Source: Bog-793 sp050013835 | GTDB lineage: Bacteria > Actinomycetota > Acidimicrobiia > Acidimicrobiales > Bog-793 | DNA length: 51,347 nt | NCBI GenBank assembly: GCA_050013835.1 | Contig: JBEKEM010000015.1 | Coordinates: 1-51,347, forward strand | Direction: 5' to 3' | Position numbers and translations under genes: made by a program | Notes under the pieces: generated by a model | What the model was told of the DNA's origin: nothing | The model's database searches: none | What the model saw: only the letters and a program-made list of their open reading frames with translations | Shown here: one piece after another, positions 19,348 through 28,648 of the stretch | How the letters are laid out: every line of letters begins with the position of its first letter | Numbering within the stretch: position 1 is the first letter of the stretch

Positions 19348-22300
19348 GTCCCTGTCGCTCGGCGACGAGGCGGCGCGCCACAGCATCCGGGACGACCTCG
19401 ACGCGACGCTCTTCGTCGAGGCGGGCGCCGGCACCGGCAAGACGAGCGAGCTCGTCCGTCGGGTGCTGTCGCTCGCGGCCCGGCAGAAGGCGTCCCTCGG
19501 TGAGGTCGCCGCCATCACCTTCACGGAGGCAGCCGCGGCGGACCTCCGGGAGCGGATCCACGATGCCCTCGTCACCGAGTCGGCGGCCCCGGAAGGGACC
19601 TGGGCGCGGTCGGCGCTCCACGAGCTCGACAACGCCTCGATGACGACGATCCACGGTTTCGCCCAGCGGATCCTGCTCGAGCACCCGCTCGCCGCCGGGC
19701 TGCCGCTCCGCTTCCGGATCCTCGACGAGATCCAGTCGGACACGGACTTCGAGCGGCGTTTCGGGGTGTTCCTCGACGCGCTGCTCGACGATCCCGCGAG
19801 CGAGGCGCTCGTCACGGCCTCGCTGGCGATCGGCGTCACCCTCGGTCACCTCCGCCAGCTCGCCCGCGAGATCGACGAGACGTGGGACCGGCACCGTCAG
19901 CCCGATCCCGCACCACAGCCCCCGGCCGATCACCTCGCCGCCGAGGCCGACGGCGCCGCGGGCACGCTGCTCGAGGCGATGGGCGCCGTGTGCGCCCGGC
20001 GCGCGGCGTGCCGGAACGACGAGGACGCGCTCCTCGCCGTGCTCGCGAGAATCGAGGCTGACATCGTCCGGGCGGAGGGGTTGGTCGACTGGGCCGCGCG
20101 CCTGGAATGGCTGTGCTCGACCGGCCCGTGGAAGAGGGGTAACAAGGGCCGCAAGGAGAACTGGACCGGTCCGTCAGTCGCCGACGTGCGGTCCGAGGTC
20201 GACGCCCTCGACGGTATGCGAGCGGCGCAGGCGGCTCGGCTGCGCCACGTGGTGCTCGACGCGCTGGTGGCCCGCCTCGGGGCGGCGGCGGTCGCGGCCG
20301 CCGGCGAGCGCCGGCGCCTGGGCGAGTTGTACTTCCACGATCTCCTCGTTCTCGCCCGCGACCTGCTCGAGAGGGATGCGGCCGTCCGGGGCATGGCGAG
20401 CGCGCGTTACGGCCACATCCTCGTCGACGAGTTCCAGGACACCGATCCGATCCAGCTGGAGATCGTCCGCCTGCTGGGCGCCGACGCGCAGGGCGCGGTG
20501 ACGCCGGGGAAGCTCTTTTTCGTCGGTGATCCCCGCCAGTCGATCTACCGCTTCCGCGGCGCCGAGCCCGAGCTCTACGAGGCGGCGATGCGCGAGCTCG
20601 TTCCCACCGGTCCAGTCCACCTGACGACGAACTTCCGCTCGGTTCCCGGCGTGATCGACTTCGTGAACCGGGTATTCGGGCCGCTACTCGCCGGTGGGGC
20701 CAACCCGGGAGGGGAGGACCCTCGCCCGGGCTACACCCCGTTGCAGGCGCACCGCCCCCGGGGTGACCGCGCACCCGTCACCGTCCTCGGCGCAGGGGCG
20801 GACTCGAAGCTGTCGGCCCACGAACGCCGGGTGCGCGAATCGGCCGACATCGCCGCCGTCATCGCCCGGGCGGTCGGTGACGGATGGTCCGTCGGCACGC
20901 CCCCCGAGGTGCGCGCCGCCCGCTACGGCGACGTCGCGATCCTCGTTACCCGCCGCACGGGGCTCGGGGAGCTCGAGGCGGCGCTCGACGCCGCGGACAT
21001 CCCGTACCGAGTGGACTCGACCTCGCTCGTCTACTCCTCGCCGGAGGTGCGGGACCTGCTCGCCTGCCTCGCCGCCGTCGGCTCGCCGGGCGACGAGGCG
21101 GCCATCGTCGCCGCCCTGCGGACCCCGATGCTCGCCTGCGGCGACGACGACCTGCTCCGCTACCGGCGGCAGGGCGGCACCTGGAGCCTCGAGGGGGATC
21201 CCGGCCCCGACCCCGAGGACCCCGTGGCGGTCGCACTCGGCCGCCTGGCGGCGATCGCCGCCGACTGCCACCGCCTGGGCGTCGTCGGCACGCTCGAAAC
21301 CGCGGCACGGGACCTCGCCGTGTTCGAGCTCGCCGCGCTGGCGCGCCACGGCCGGGAGGCGGTTCGCCGGCTCCACTTCGTCATCGACCAGGCACGCGCC
21401 TTTGTCGAGTCCGGCGGCGGCTCGATCGCCGAGATGCTCGAGTGGATGGGGCGCCAGGCGGCGGGCCGGGTCCGCTCCCGTGAGACGGTGCTGGGCGACG
21501 CGGACGACGCCGTGCGGATCCTCACGATCCACGCCGCCAAGGGCCTCGAGTTCCCGATCGTCGTCGTCGCCGAGCTGGGCGGCGGCCAGCAGGGCCCGAC
21601 GGCGCGCAGGGCGGTGCTCCTCGGCCCCGAGGGGCGCGCCGAGGTCCGGCTGCGCCGCGGCATCGAGACGACCGGTTACGCCGAACTCGCCGAGGCCGAG
21701 GCCGTCGCAGCCGAGGCCGAGGAGCTCCGTCTCGGTTACGTGGCGATGACCCGGGCGCGCGACCACCTCGTCGTGTCGCTCCACCGCTCGATCGTCACGG
21801 CGACGGGGCGCTCCTCGCTCGCCGAACGTGTCGCCGCCCGCCTCGAGGACCTCGACGGTCTCTGGGAGCAAGGTGCGGTTCCCCCCGCCGGAGCGACGCG
21901 GCGCGCGGCCGGGAGGAGCGCGCCGCGGACACCCGCGCCGACCGGGCCAGCCGCCGACGAGCTGGCGTTGCGGGCGTGGCGGGAGGAGCGCGCCGCGATG
22001 GTGCGTTGTTCGTCGCGGCCGACGAGCATGGCGGCGACTGATCTCGGCCCGTCCGCCGGTCGCGAACGATGGACCGGCCCGGCGAGATGGGCCGAGGCCG
22101 AGGACGAGCCGGCGGACGCGGCGCGCTGGCGGTCCCGGCGGGCGGCGACGGCGATCGGGCGGGCGGTGCACGGAGTGTTGCAACGGGTGGACCTCGCGGG
22201 CGGGGACGGGATCGACGCGCTCGTGGCCGACGAGGCGTCCCGGGAGGGTTGCGCCGAGCGGGAAGGCGAGGTGGGCGATCTCGTGCGGTCCGCCCTCGCC

Positions 22301-22669
22301 TCCCCGGTCGTCGCCGCCGCCGCTCGGGCCGAGACGTGCTGGCGAGAGCTGCCCGTCACGGTCCCGGTCGGCGAGGGCGTGCTCGAGGGCGTCGTCGACC
22401 TCTGTTTCGTCGACGACGGCGGCCTCGTCGTCGTCGACTACAAGACGGACGCGCTGACGAGTCCCGCCGAGGCGCCGGGGGCGGCTCGCCGCTACCGGGG
22501 CCAGGCGGGGGCCTACGCCCTCGCGTTGGAGCTCGCCCTCGGCCGGCGTCCCGACCGCATCGTCCTCGTCTTTCTCGCCCCGCCGGGCGGTGCCGTCGAG
22601 TGCGAGGTCGACGACGTCGCGGCGGCGGCTGAGGAAGCGGCTGCCGCCCTCGCCGAGGCGATGGTGTGA
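19340..22669 (+). CDS. addA: AddA-like UvrD/Rep helicase-nuclease
   Basis: 1,109-residue superfamily 1A helicase fused to a nuclease. Motifs in order: Walker A EAGAGTGKT (residues 27-35), Ia ITFTEAAAADLRERI, II VDEFQDTDP, III FFVGDPRQSIYRFRGA, V RILTIHAAKGLEFP, VI GYVAMTRARDHL, and the C-terminal PD-(D/E)XK core GVVDLCFVDDGG...VVVDYKTDA near residue 1,030. It is the motor subunit that unwinds broken DNA ends. Translational coupling to the upstream nuclease gene is indicated by the overlap. The 3'-linked dinG-type gene starts 55 bp on. AdnB of mycobacteria is an alternative family name. Confidence 0.92.
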   Translation: MRESLSLGDEAARHSIRDDLDATLFVEAGAGTGKTSELVRRVLSLAARQKASLGEVAAITFTEAAAADLRERIHDALVTESAAPEGTWARSALHELDNASMTTIHGFAQRILLEHPLAAGLPLRFRILDEIQSDTDFERRFGVFLDALLDDPASEALVTASLAIGVTLGHLRQLAREIDETWDRHRQPDPAPQPPADHLAAEADGAAGTLLEAMGAVCARRAACRNDEDALLAVLARIEADIVRAEGLVDWAARLEWLCSTGPWKRGNKGRKENWTGPSVADVRSEVDALDGMRAAQAARLRHVVLDALVARLGAAAVAAAGERRRLGELYFHDLLVLARDLLERDAAVRGMASARYGHILVDEFQDTDPIQLEIVRLLGADAQGAVTPGKLFFVGDPRQSIYRFRGAEPELYEAAMRELVPTGPVHLTTNFRSVPGVIDFVNRVFGPLLAGGANPGGEDPRPGYTPLQAHRPRGDRAPVTVLGAGADSKLSAHERRVRESADIAAVIARAVGDGWSVGTPPEVRAARYGDVAILVTRRTGLGELEAALDAADIPYRVDSTSLVYSSPEVRDLLACLAAVGSPGDEAAIVAALRTPMLACGDDDLLRYRRQGGTWSLEGDPGPDPEDPVAVALGRLAAIAADCHRLGVVGTLETAARDLAVFELAALARHGREAVRRLHFVIDQARAFVESGGGSIAEMLEWMGRQAAGRVRSRETVLGDADDAVRILTIHAAKGLEFPIVVVAELGGGQQGPTARRAVLLGPEGRAEVRLRRGIETTGYAELAEAEAVAAEAEELRLGYVAMTRARDHLVVSLHRSIVTATGRSSLAERVAARLEDLDGLWEQGAVPPAGATRRAAGRSAPRTPAPTGPAADELALRAWREERAAMVRCSSRPTSMAATDLGPSAGRERWTGPARWAEAEDEPADAARWRSRRAATAIGRAVHGVLQRVDLAGGDGIDALVADEASREGCAEREGEVGDLVRSALASPVVAAAARAETCWRELPVTVPVGEGVLEGVVDLCFVDDGGLVVVDYKTDALTSPAEAPGAARRYRGQAGAYALALELALGRRPDRIVLVFLAPPGGAVECEVDDVAAAAEEAAAALAEAMV

Positions 22670-22724
22670 CGGGTCCCGCGCGGCCCTCGCCCTGACCGGC
22701 GGCGGCCGAACGTACGCTCGGGAC

Positions 22725-24647
22725 GTGCCGGCCCTGAGGACGACCGACGCGCTGCGCCGGGTCACTGCGCGGCTCCCGGGTGGCGGCGAAGCGCGCGACG
22801 GCCAGCTCGAGATGGCCGACGCGGTGGCGCGGGCGATCGCGTCCCGGCGCCACCTCTCCGTCGCCGCCGGCACCGGGACCGGCAAGTCGCTCGCCTACCT
22901 CGTCCCGGCGGTCCTCTCGGGCAGGCACGTCGTCGTGGCGACGGCGACGAAGGCCCTGCAGGACCAGCTCGCGACGAAGGACATCCCGCTCGTGGGCGAG
23001 GCCCTGCGTCCCTTCTCCTCTGCCGTGCTGAAAGGCCGCGCCAACTACCTGTGCGTGCAGCGGCTCGCCGAGGCGCGTCTCGCCGGGACCCAGGGCGTGC
23101 TCGGCGGGGAGGACCCGGCCCCCGGCGAGCGGGCCGCGCAGGTCCGCCGGGTCTTCGAATGGGCGGAATCGACGGAGACGGGCGACCGCGCCGAGCTCGA
23201 GACCGAACCGGACCAGCGGCTGTGGTCGACCCTCAGCGTGACGTCGGACGAGTGCCCCGGCGCTTTTCGCTGCCCGTCGGGCGTCGGGTGCTTCGCCGAG
23301 CGGGCCCGGGCCGAGGCAGCCGCGGCGGACGTCGTGGTCGTGAACCTCCACCTGCTCGGCGCCGACGTCGCGAGTGACGGTGCGGTGCTGCCCGAGCACG
23401 ACGTGCTCGTCGTCGACGAGGCCCACGCCCTCGAGGAGATCGTGACCGAGAGCCTCGGCGTGTCGATCGGGGCCGGCCGGCTGCGTGCCGTCGCCGCCGC
23501 GGCCCGTGCCGTCGCCGGGCCGGGCCGCACCGCGGCCTCCGGCGCCGTCGACGACCTCGCTGGGCTGGGGGAGCGGCTCGAGGAGGCGCTGGCCCGCAGC
23601 CCGGGCGAGCGGCTGGTCGGAGGGCCCGCCGGGGAGCTGGGCGAGGTCGTCGCCCTCGCGCGCGCCCGTCTCGAGCGGCTCGAGGCGGTGCTCGGCCTGC
23701 TCGTCGGCTCAGGCGACTCGCGCGAGGCGGGGGACGACGCCCAGCCGGCAATGCGGGCGATGCTCGCCGCCGGGCGGCTGCGGACCGACATCGACCGGCT
23801 CGTTGCCTGCGGCGACGACGACGTCGCCTGGGTGGAGCAGGGTTCGCGTCCCGCCCTGCGGGTCGCGCCGATCGACGTCGCGCCAACGCTTTCCGAGCGG
23901 CTCTTCGCCCGCCGGACCGTCATCCTGACGAGCGCGACCATCCCGCCGGGCCTCGGGGTCCACCTCGGCGCCCCGCCTGGTGGGATCGACGTCGTCGACG
24001 TCGGCAGCCCGTTCGCCTTTCGCGAGCACGCCGTGCTGTACTGCGCCGCTCACCTGCCCGACCGGCGGGCCCCCGCCGCCGAGGGGGCGATCCACGACGA
24101 GCTCGCCTCCCTCATCGCCGCCGCCGGCGGCCGGACACTCGCCCTTTTCACCAGCTCCGGCGCGATGACCCGAGCCGCCAGGGCGCTGCGCGGCCGTCTC
24201 GCCTTTCCGCTCCTCGTCCAGGGCGAACTCGGGAAGGCGGCGCTCCTCGCTCGGTTCCGGGCCGAACCGGCGGCGTGCCTCTTCGCGACGATGGGCTTCT
24301 GGCAGGGTGTAGACGTCCCGGGATCGACCCTGTCGCTCGTCGTCATCGACCGAATCCCCTTCCCCCGTCCCGACGACCCGCTGATCGCCGCCCGTCGCGA
24401 ACGCGCAGGGCGCGAAGCCTTCGCGACGATCGACCTGCCGCGGGCGGCGACGCTGCTCGCCCAGGGCGTCGGCCGCCTGATCCGCACGGCGTCCGACCGC
24501 GGCGTGGCCGCCGTGCTCGACTCGCGGCTCGCCACGGCCAGTTACCGCTGGCAGCTCATCCAGGCACTGCCGCCGATGCGCCGCACGAAGGACCGCCGTG
24601 TCGCCGAAGAGTTCCTCCGGTCGCTCGCCGCCGGGCCGGGTCAGTAG
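22725..24647 (+). CDS. dinG: DinG/XPD-type iron-sulfur helicase
   Basis: 640-residue superfamily 2 helicase. Walker A is AAGTGTGKS (residues 47-55); DEAH box is VVDEAHALEE; four cysteines placed as in the XPD iron-sulfur domain (Cys110, Cys177, Cys183, Cys189) lie between motifs I and II; motif VI region is QGVGRLIRTASDRG. It unwinds DNA 5' to 3' and resolves structures such as R-loops. GTG start at 22725. The first 22 residues before the Q-motif-like GQLEMADAV are short, typical for actinobacterial DinG. Its stop overlaps the convergent era stop by 7 bp. Confidence 0.92.
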   Translation: MPALRTTDALRRVTARLPGGGEARDGQLEMADAVARAIASRRHLSVAAGTGTGKSLAYLVPAVLSGRHVVVATATKALQDQLATKDIPLVGEALRPFSSAVLKGRANYLCVQRLAEARLAGTQGVLGGEDPAPGERAAQVRRVFEWAESTETGDRAELETEPDQRLWSTLSVTSDECPGAFRCPSGVGCFAERARAEAAAADVVVVNLHLLGADVASDGAVLPEHDVLVVDEAHALEEIVTESLGVSIGAGRLRAVAAAARAVAGPGRTAASGAVDDLAGLGERLEEALARSPGERLVGGPAGELGEVVALARARLERLEAVLGLLVGSGDSREAGDDAQPAMRAMLAAGRLRTDIDRLVACGDDDVAWVEQGSRPALRVAPIDVAPTLSERLFARRTVILTSATIPPGLGVHLGAPPGGIDVVDVGSPFAFREHAVLYCAAHLPDRRAPAAEGAIHDELASLIAAAGGRTLALFTSSGAMTRAARALRGRLAFPLLVQGELGKAALLARFRAEPAACLFATMGFWQGVDVPGSTLSLVVIDRIPFPRPDDPLIAARRERAGREAFATIDLPRAATLLAQGVGRLIRTASDRGVAAVLDSRLATASYRWQLIQALPPMRRTKDRRVAEEFLRSLAAGPGQ

Positions 24648-25546
24648 CCGAGGCGCTCGATCGCGTCGAGGCGCCGCTGCCAGTCAGGTTCGACGGCCAC
24701 GTGAAGTTCGAGGTAGCAGCCGGGCGCAAGCGCCGCCCGCACCGCCGTGCCGACCGCCTTCAGCACCTCGCCGCGGTGGCCGACCACGATGGCGCGCTGG
24801 CTGGGGCGCTCGACGAGGATCTCGCACCGCACGTAGGGCCACTCCCAGGCGACGACCCGGCAGGCGATCGAGTGCGGCAGCTCGTCGTGCACGAGCTTCA
24901 GGAGCTGCTCGCGGACGAGCTCGGCGACGAAGAAAGCCTCGGGGACGTCGCTCACCACCCCCGCGGGGTAGTAGCGGGGGCCGGCCGGCAGCCGGCCGAC
25001 GAGGTGCGCCGTGAGTGCGGCGACGCCGCTCCCGGTGCGCGCCGAGACGGGGAAGTACTCGGCGGCGGACAGCCCCAGCTCGTTCGCCGCCCGCTCGAGC
25101 TGGCGCAGTGTGACCTGTGGCGCGGCGGCGTCGATCTTGTTGACGGCGACGACGGAGCGGTCGGGAAGGCGCGCCGCGACGAACCGGTCACCCGGCCCCA
25201 CAGGGGCCGTCGCGTCGATCACGAGCACGCAGACGTCGACGTCGGACGCAGCCTCGGCGGCGGTGGCGTTGAGGCGCTCGCCGAGCGCCGAGCGGGGCTT
25301 GTGGATCCCGGGCGTGTCGACGAAGACGGCCTGGTATCCGGGACCGTTCAGCACGCCGCGGGTGTGCTGGCGCGTCGTGTTCGGCCATCTCGCCGTGATC
25401 GAGACCTTGGCGCCGAGGATCCGGTTGAGGAGCGTCGACTTGCCGACGTTCGGCCGCCCGAGGAGCGTGACGAAGCCCGAGCGGAATACCGCCCCGTCGG
25501 CTCGGGCGCCCGGGTCCTCCGCCCCCCCGGCGGGCGCCCCGCTCAG
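24641..25546 (-). CDS. era: GTPase Era, apparent CTG start
   Basis: 301 residues with G1 GRPNVGKST, G3 DTPG (FVDTPGIHKPRS), G4 NKID and G5 SAR, then the KH domain (RCEILVERPSQRAIVVGHRG). Era binds 16S rRNA 3' end and guides 30S maturation. Upstream of G1 the frame contains no ATG, GTG or TTG; the only ATG in frame is after G1. A CTG at 25546 overlaps the stop of the upstream gene as CTGA, the same geometry as the ATGA junctions in this operon, and gives normal length, so I take it as the start. A sequencing error is the alternative. Context corC-like, ybeY, phoH is conserved. Confidence 0.9.
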   Translation of the reverse strand: MSGAPAGGAEDPGARADGAVFRSGFVTLLGRPNVGKSTLLNRILGAKVSITARWPNTTRQHTRGVLNGPGYQAVFVDTPGIHKPRSALGERLNATAAEAASDVDVCVLVIDATAPVGPGDRFVAARLPDRSVVAVNKIDAAAPQVTLRQLERAANELGLSAAEYFPVSARTGSGVAALTAHLVGRLPAGPRYYPAGVVSDVPEAFFVAELVREQLLKLVHDELPHSIACRVVAWEWPYVRCEILVERPSQRAIVVGHRGEVLKAVGTAVRAALAPGCYLELHVAVEPDWQRRLDAIERLGY

Positions 25547-26850
25547 CGCGCCGCCGGCGCCGGGCCGGCTCCGCCCCCGTCTCCCGCCGGGCCGGGGATG
25601 ATCCGCACCTTGCCGATCCGGCGACGTTGCACCCGCTCGGCGACGAGGGTGTAGCCGCCGGCGGCGACCGCCTCCCCCTCATTGGGCACGCGCCCGTGCA
25701 GGTGGAGGAAGAGCCCGGCGACGGTGTCCCAGTCGCCGGTGGGCAGGTTCGCGTCGACCAGCTCGTTCACCTCATCGAGCGCCATCCGGCCCGAGACGAC
25801 GAAGCCCCCGCCGTCGAGCGGCTCGATGAGGGGGTCGTCGGCGTCGAACTCGTCCGCGATCTCGCCGACGAGCTCCTCGAGGAGGTCCTCGAGCGTGACG
25901 ACGCCCGCCGTGCCGCCGTACTCGTCGACGACGACGGCGAGGTGGAACTGCTCGGACTGCATCTCCCGCAGGAGCGGCGCAACGCGTTTCGTCTCCGGCA
26001 CGAAGTGCGCCGGCCGGCACAGCCGCCCGATTGCTGCGTCCTCGTGGCCCTCGCGCACGGCGCGCACGACGTCGCGGGTGTAGGCGATACCGACGACGTC
26101 GTCGAGCGAGGCGGCGTAGACCGGGATCCGGCTGAGTCCCGACACCATCGCCCGCTCGAGCACGCTCGCGACGCTCGAGCCCGCCTCGACCGCCACGACG
26201 TCGGGACGCGGGGCCATCACCTCGCGCACGATCGTGTCGCCGAAGTCGATGATCGACGAGATGAGCTCGCGCTCCTCGTTCTCGATCACGTCCTCGTCGA
26301 CGGCGACGTCGGCGAGGGCGAGGAGCTCGGACTCGGTGACCTCGGGATCGACGTCGGCACCGTGACCGGGTGTCACGAGGTGGGCGAAGCCGATGAGCAT
26401 CGACGCCACGGCCCGGATCGGCGGGAAGTTGATGATCGTCGTGACGAGCGGTGCCGCGAACAGAGCGGCGCGGTCGGCGTGCAGGACCGCCCAGCCCTTG
26501 GGGATCGCCTCGGCGAACACGAAGATGATGACGACCTCGAAGACGATCGCCACCCAGAGGCCGAGCGTGCCGAACAGGTGCGACGCCTCGTAGCCGACGA
26601 GGCTTGCCGCGACGAGCTGGCAGGCGAGCACGAGCAGCAGAAGTGGCGTGAGGAAGTGCTCCGGGTGCTCGACGAGCCGCCGCAGCGACCGCGAACCGTG
26701 CCGCTTCTGCTCCTCGAGCGAGCGGGCCCGCGCCTGGCTCGTGCGGACGAGGCTCGTCTCGGCGAGGGCGAACACGGCCGAGAGGGCGATCAGCACGAGG
26801 ACGGCGGCGACGAGGCCACCGTCGGCCGTGCCGAACGACGCCGCCAGCAT
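25543..26850 (-). CDS. CNNM/CBS-domain transporter-like protein (HlyC/CorC family)
   Basis: 435 residues. The N-terminal CNNM (DUF21) domain has about four membrane segments (LVAAVLVLIALSAVFALAETS, split: VLVLIALSAVFALAE; LLLLVLACQLVAASL; VAIVFEVVIIFVFAE with the EAIPK motif), followed by a CBS pair (REVMAPRPDVVAVE ... RIPVY) and a C-terminal transporter-associated domain (FHLAVVVDEYGGTAGVVTLED, split: VVDEYGGTAGVVTLED). Related proteins are linked to magnesium and cobalt efflux or homeostasis; calling it a hemolysin is historical. The ATG overlaps the ybeY stop; its own stop overlaps the era start. Confidence 0.9.
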   Translation of the reverse strand: MLAASFGTADGGLVAAVLVLIALSAVFALAETSLVRTSQARARSLEEQKRHGSRSLRRLVEHPEHFLTPLLLLVLACQLVAASLVGYEASHLFGTLGLWVAIVFEVVIIFVFAEAIPKGWAVLHADRAALFAAPLVTTIINFPPIRAVASMLIGFAHLVTPGHGADVDPEVTESELLALADVAVDEDVIENEERELISSIIDFGDTIVREVMAPRPDVVAVEAGSSVASVLERAMVSGLSRIPVYAASLDDVVGIAYTRDVVRAVREGHEDAAIGRLCRPAHFVPETKRVAPLLREMQSEQFHLAVVVDEYGGTAGVVTLEDLLEELVGEIADEFDADDPLIEPLDGGGFVVSGRMALDEVNELVDANLPTGDWDTVAGLFLHLHGRVPNEGEAVAAGGYTLVAERVQRRRIGKVRIIPGPAGDGGGAGPAPAAR

Positions 26851-27359
26851 CAGCCGCCCCGGGGGCGGAAGAGCTCGTCGAGGAGCTCCTGTTCGCGTGC
26901 CTCCATCGCCTCGGCGTCGTCGGGCCGCTCGTGGTCCATGCCGAGCAGGTGGAGGATCCCGTGGACGACGAGGAGGGCGATCTCGTCGTCGAAGCTGCCG
27001 GTGTGCTCGGGCGCGTTGTGCCAGGCGACCTCGGGACAGATCACGATGTCGCCGATGAGGACCGGCGCCGAGCCGTCCTCACCCGTCTCCCAGCCGGGGC
27101 CGGAACCGCCGTTGTCCGGCGAGCGCCCGAGGGCGGCCTCGTCGTCGATCGGGAAGGCGAGGACGTCGGTCGGCCCGGCGACCTCGAGGAACCGTTCGTT
27201 CAACGCGGCGATCGCGGCCTCGTCGACGAAGACCAGGCTCAGCTCGGCGTCGCCGCGCACCCCCTCGGCGGCGAGCACCGCCTGGGATAGCTCGGCCCAG
27301 CGGGTGCAGTCGACGGCTCGGTCGGTCTGCTCGTCGGCGACGAAGACCTCGACGGCCAT
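26850..27359 (-). CDS. ybeY: endoribonuclease YbeY
   Basis: 169 residues, family length. The zinc-binding signature HGILHLLGMDHE supplies three histidines. The FPIDDEA region and IGDIVIC block match the family. YbeY takes part in 16S rRNA 3'-end maturation and 70S quality control, the same pathway as Era. A Gly/Ser-rich insertion (about residues 83-97) interrupts the domain. ATG at 27359, seven bases after the phoH stop; the stop overlaps the next gene (ATGA), so phoH-ybeY-corC-era is a tight operon. Confidence 0.94.
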   Translation of the reverse strand: MAVEVFVADEQTDRAVDCTRWAELSQAVLAAEGVRGDAELSLVFVDEAAIAALNERFLEVAGPTDVLAFPIDDEAALGRSPDNGGSGPGWETGEDGSAPVLIGDIVICPEVAWHNAPEHTGSFDDEIALLVVHGILHLLGMDHERPDDAEAMEAREQELLDELFRPRGG

Positions 27360-27366
27360 CACGGGC

Positions 27367-28326
27367 TTAACGCGCCGGTTCGGCGTCGCCGTGCCGCTCG
27401 TAGGCGGAGACGATCGCCCGCACGATGCGGTTGCGCACGACGTCGGACTGGCCGAGGCGGACAAAGCCGACGCCGTCGATCGGACCGAGGATCTCCTCGA
27501 TGCCGACGAGGCCGGAGCGCCCGCCAGCGACGTCGATCTGGGTGATGTCGCCGGTGACGACGGCCTTCGTCCCGAAGCCGATCCGGGTGAGGAACATCTT
27601 CATCTGCTCGGGCGTCGTGTTCTGGGCCTCGTCGAGGATGACGAAGCTGGCGTTGAGGGTGCGGCCCCGCATGAAGGCGAGCGGCGCGACCTCGATCGTG
27701 CCCCGCTCGATGAGGCGCTGGGTCCCCTCGGGCTCGAGCATGTCGTAGAGGGCGTCGTAGAGCGGGCGCAGGTAGGGGTCCACCTTGGCCATGAGATCGC
27801 CCGGCAGGAAGCCGAGCCGCTCGCCGGCCTCGACGGCGGGGCGGGCGAGGATGATCCGGTGGACCTCCTTGGCCTGCAGGGCCCGCACGGCCGCGGCGAC
27901 GGCGAGGTAGGACTTTCCTGTCCCGGCGGGGCCGATCCCGAAGGTGATCGTGTTCGTGGCGATGGCGTCGACGTAGCGGCGCTGCCCGGGGGTCATCGGC
28001 CGCACCGGCCGGCCGGCCGCCGGCCGCAGTACCTCGGCGGCCGTCACCTCGGACGGCACGACGTCGGACTTCACCATCTCGATCGTGCGCCCGACGTGGG
28101 CGGCGTCGACCCACTGGCCGCGTTCGAGATGGGTGACGAGCTCGTTGAAGATCTTGCCCACCCGGTCGGCGTCGGGGCCGTCGATCGTGATCTCGTTGCC
28201 GCGCACGTGGATCGACGTGTCGTCGAACTCCCGCTCGACGAGCAGGAGGAGTTCATCCCGCTCACCGAGCAGTCCGACCATGAGGTCGTTGCCGGGAACC
28301 TGGATCTTGATCTGGGATTCGGACAC
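27367..28326 (-). CDS. phoH: PhoH family ATPase
   Basis: 319 residues, PhoH-like protein of the ribosome-maturation cluster. An N-terminal KH-like region (about residues 30-70) is followed by the ATPase core: Walker A GPAGTGKSYLA, RPAVEAGERLGFLPGD, and Walker B FVILDEAQNTTPEQMKM, then GDITQIDV. It is predicted to be an RNA-related ATPase or helicase; the precise substrate is not known. ATG start. Linkage to ybeY is widely conserved in bacteria. Confidence 0.94.
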   Translation of the reverse strand: MSESQIKIQVPGNDLMVGLLGERDELLLLVEREFDDTSIHVRGNEITIDGPDADRVGKIFNELVTHLERGQWVDAAHVGRTIEMVKSDVVPSEVTAAEVLRPAAGRPVRPMTPGQRRYVDAIATNTITFGIGPAGTGKSYLAVAAAVRALQAKEVHRIILARPAVEAGERLGFLPGDLMAKVDPYLRPLYDALYDMLEPEGTQRLIERGTIEVAPLAFMRGRTLNASFVILDEAQNTTPEQMKMFLTRIGFGTKAVVTGDITQIDVAGGRSGLVGIEEILGPIDGVGFVRLGQSDVVRNRIVRAIVSAYERHGDAEPAR

Positions 28327-28405
28327 GTCTACCGCCCTGAGGGTACCAGTGGGCCCCGGGGGATTCGTGTGGCGATGCGCGAGGACCTCCCGGCGCCGTG
28401 CCCGG

Positions 28406-28648
28406 TCAGCGGCCAGCCGGGCGCGTCGGCTCGGGGTAGAGGTGCTCGAGGCTGCCCGGCGTGATCCGCGCCGACTCGACGAACGCCTCGACGTCGTTCT
28501 GGCGCAGCCGGATGACGCGGCCGAACTTGAAAGCGGGCAGCCCGCCCTCGTCGATGAACCGGTAGAGGGTGCGCAGGTTGACGCCGAGGTACGCCGAGGC
28601 CTGCTTCGTGCTCATCCAGACGGATCCCTCGGCCACGAGGGGAATCAT
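28406..28648 (-). CDS. small HTH (excisionase/MerR-like) DNA-binding protein
   Basis: 80 residues with one winged-helix module of the excisionase family: STKQASAYLGVNLRTLYRFIDEG is the helix-turn-helix (ASAYLGVNLRTLYRF) and AFKFGRVIRLRQNDVEAF is the wing. The C-terminal 20 residues are Pro-rich. Despite the family name, nothing suggests a mobile element: the gene sits in the core operon with ATGA overlap to the hemW stop. It resembles small actinobacterial regulators of the BldC type in fold, though not closely in sequence. Alternative start at MSTK, 11 codons in. Confidence 0.85.
   Translation of the reverse strand: MIPLVAEGSVWMSTKQASAYLGVNLRTLYRFIDEGGLPAFKFGRVIRLRQNDVEAFVESARITPGSLEHLYPEPTRPAGR

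Noticed and set aside
25627..28464. 945-codon plus-strand open frame over corC-ybeY-phoH
   Set aside because: Antisense shadow, rich in Val/Asp/Arg and without motifs; the minus-strand genes are well supported.
28406..28648. Excisionase-type protein as sign of a prophage
   Set aside because: The gene is embedded in a conserved core operon with overlaps; no phage or integrase genes are near.
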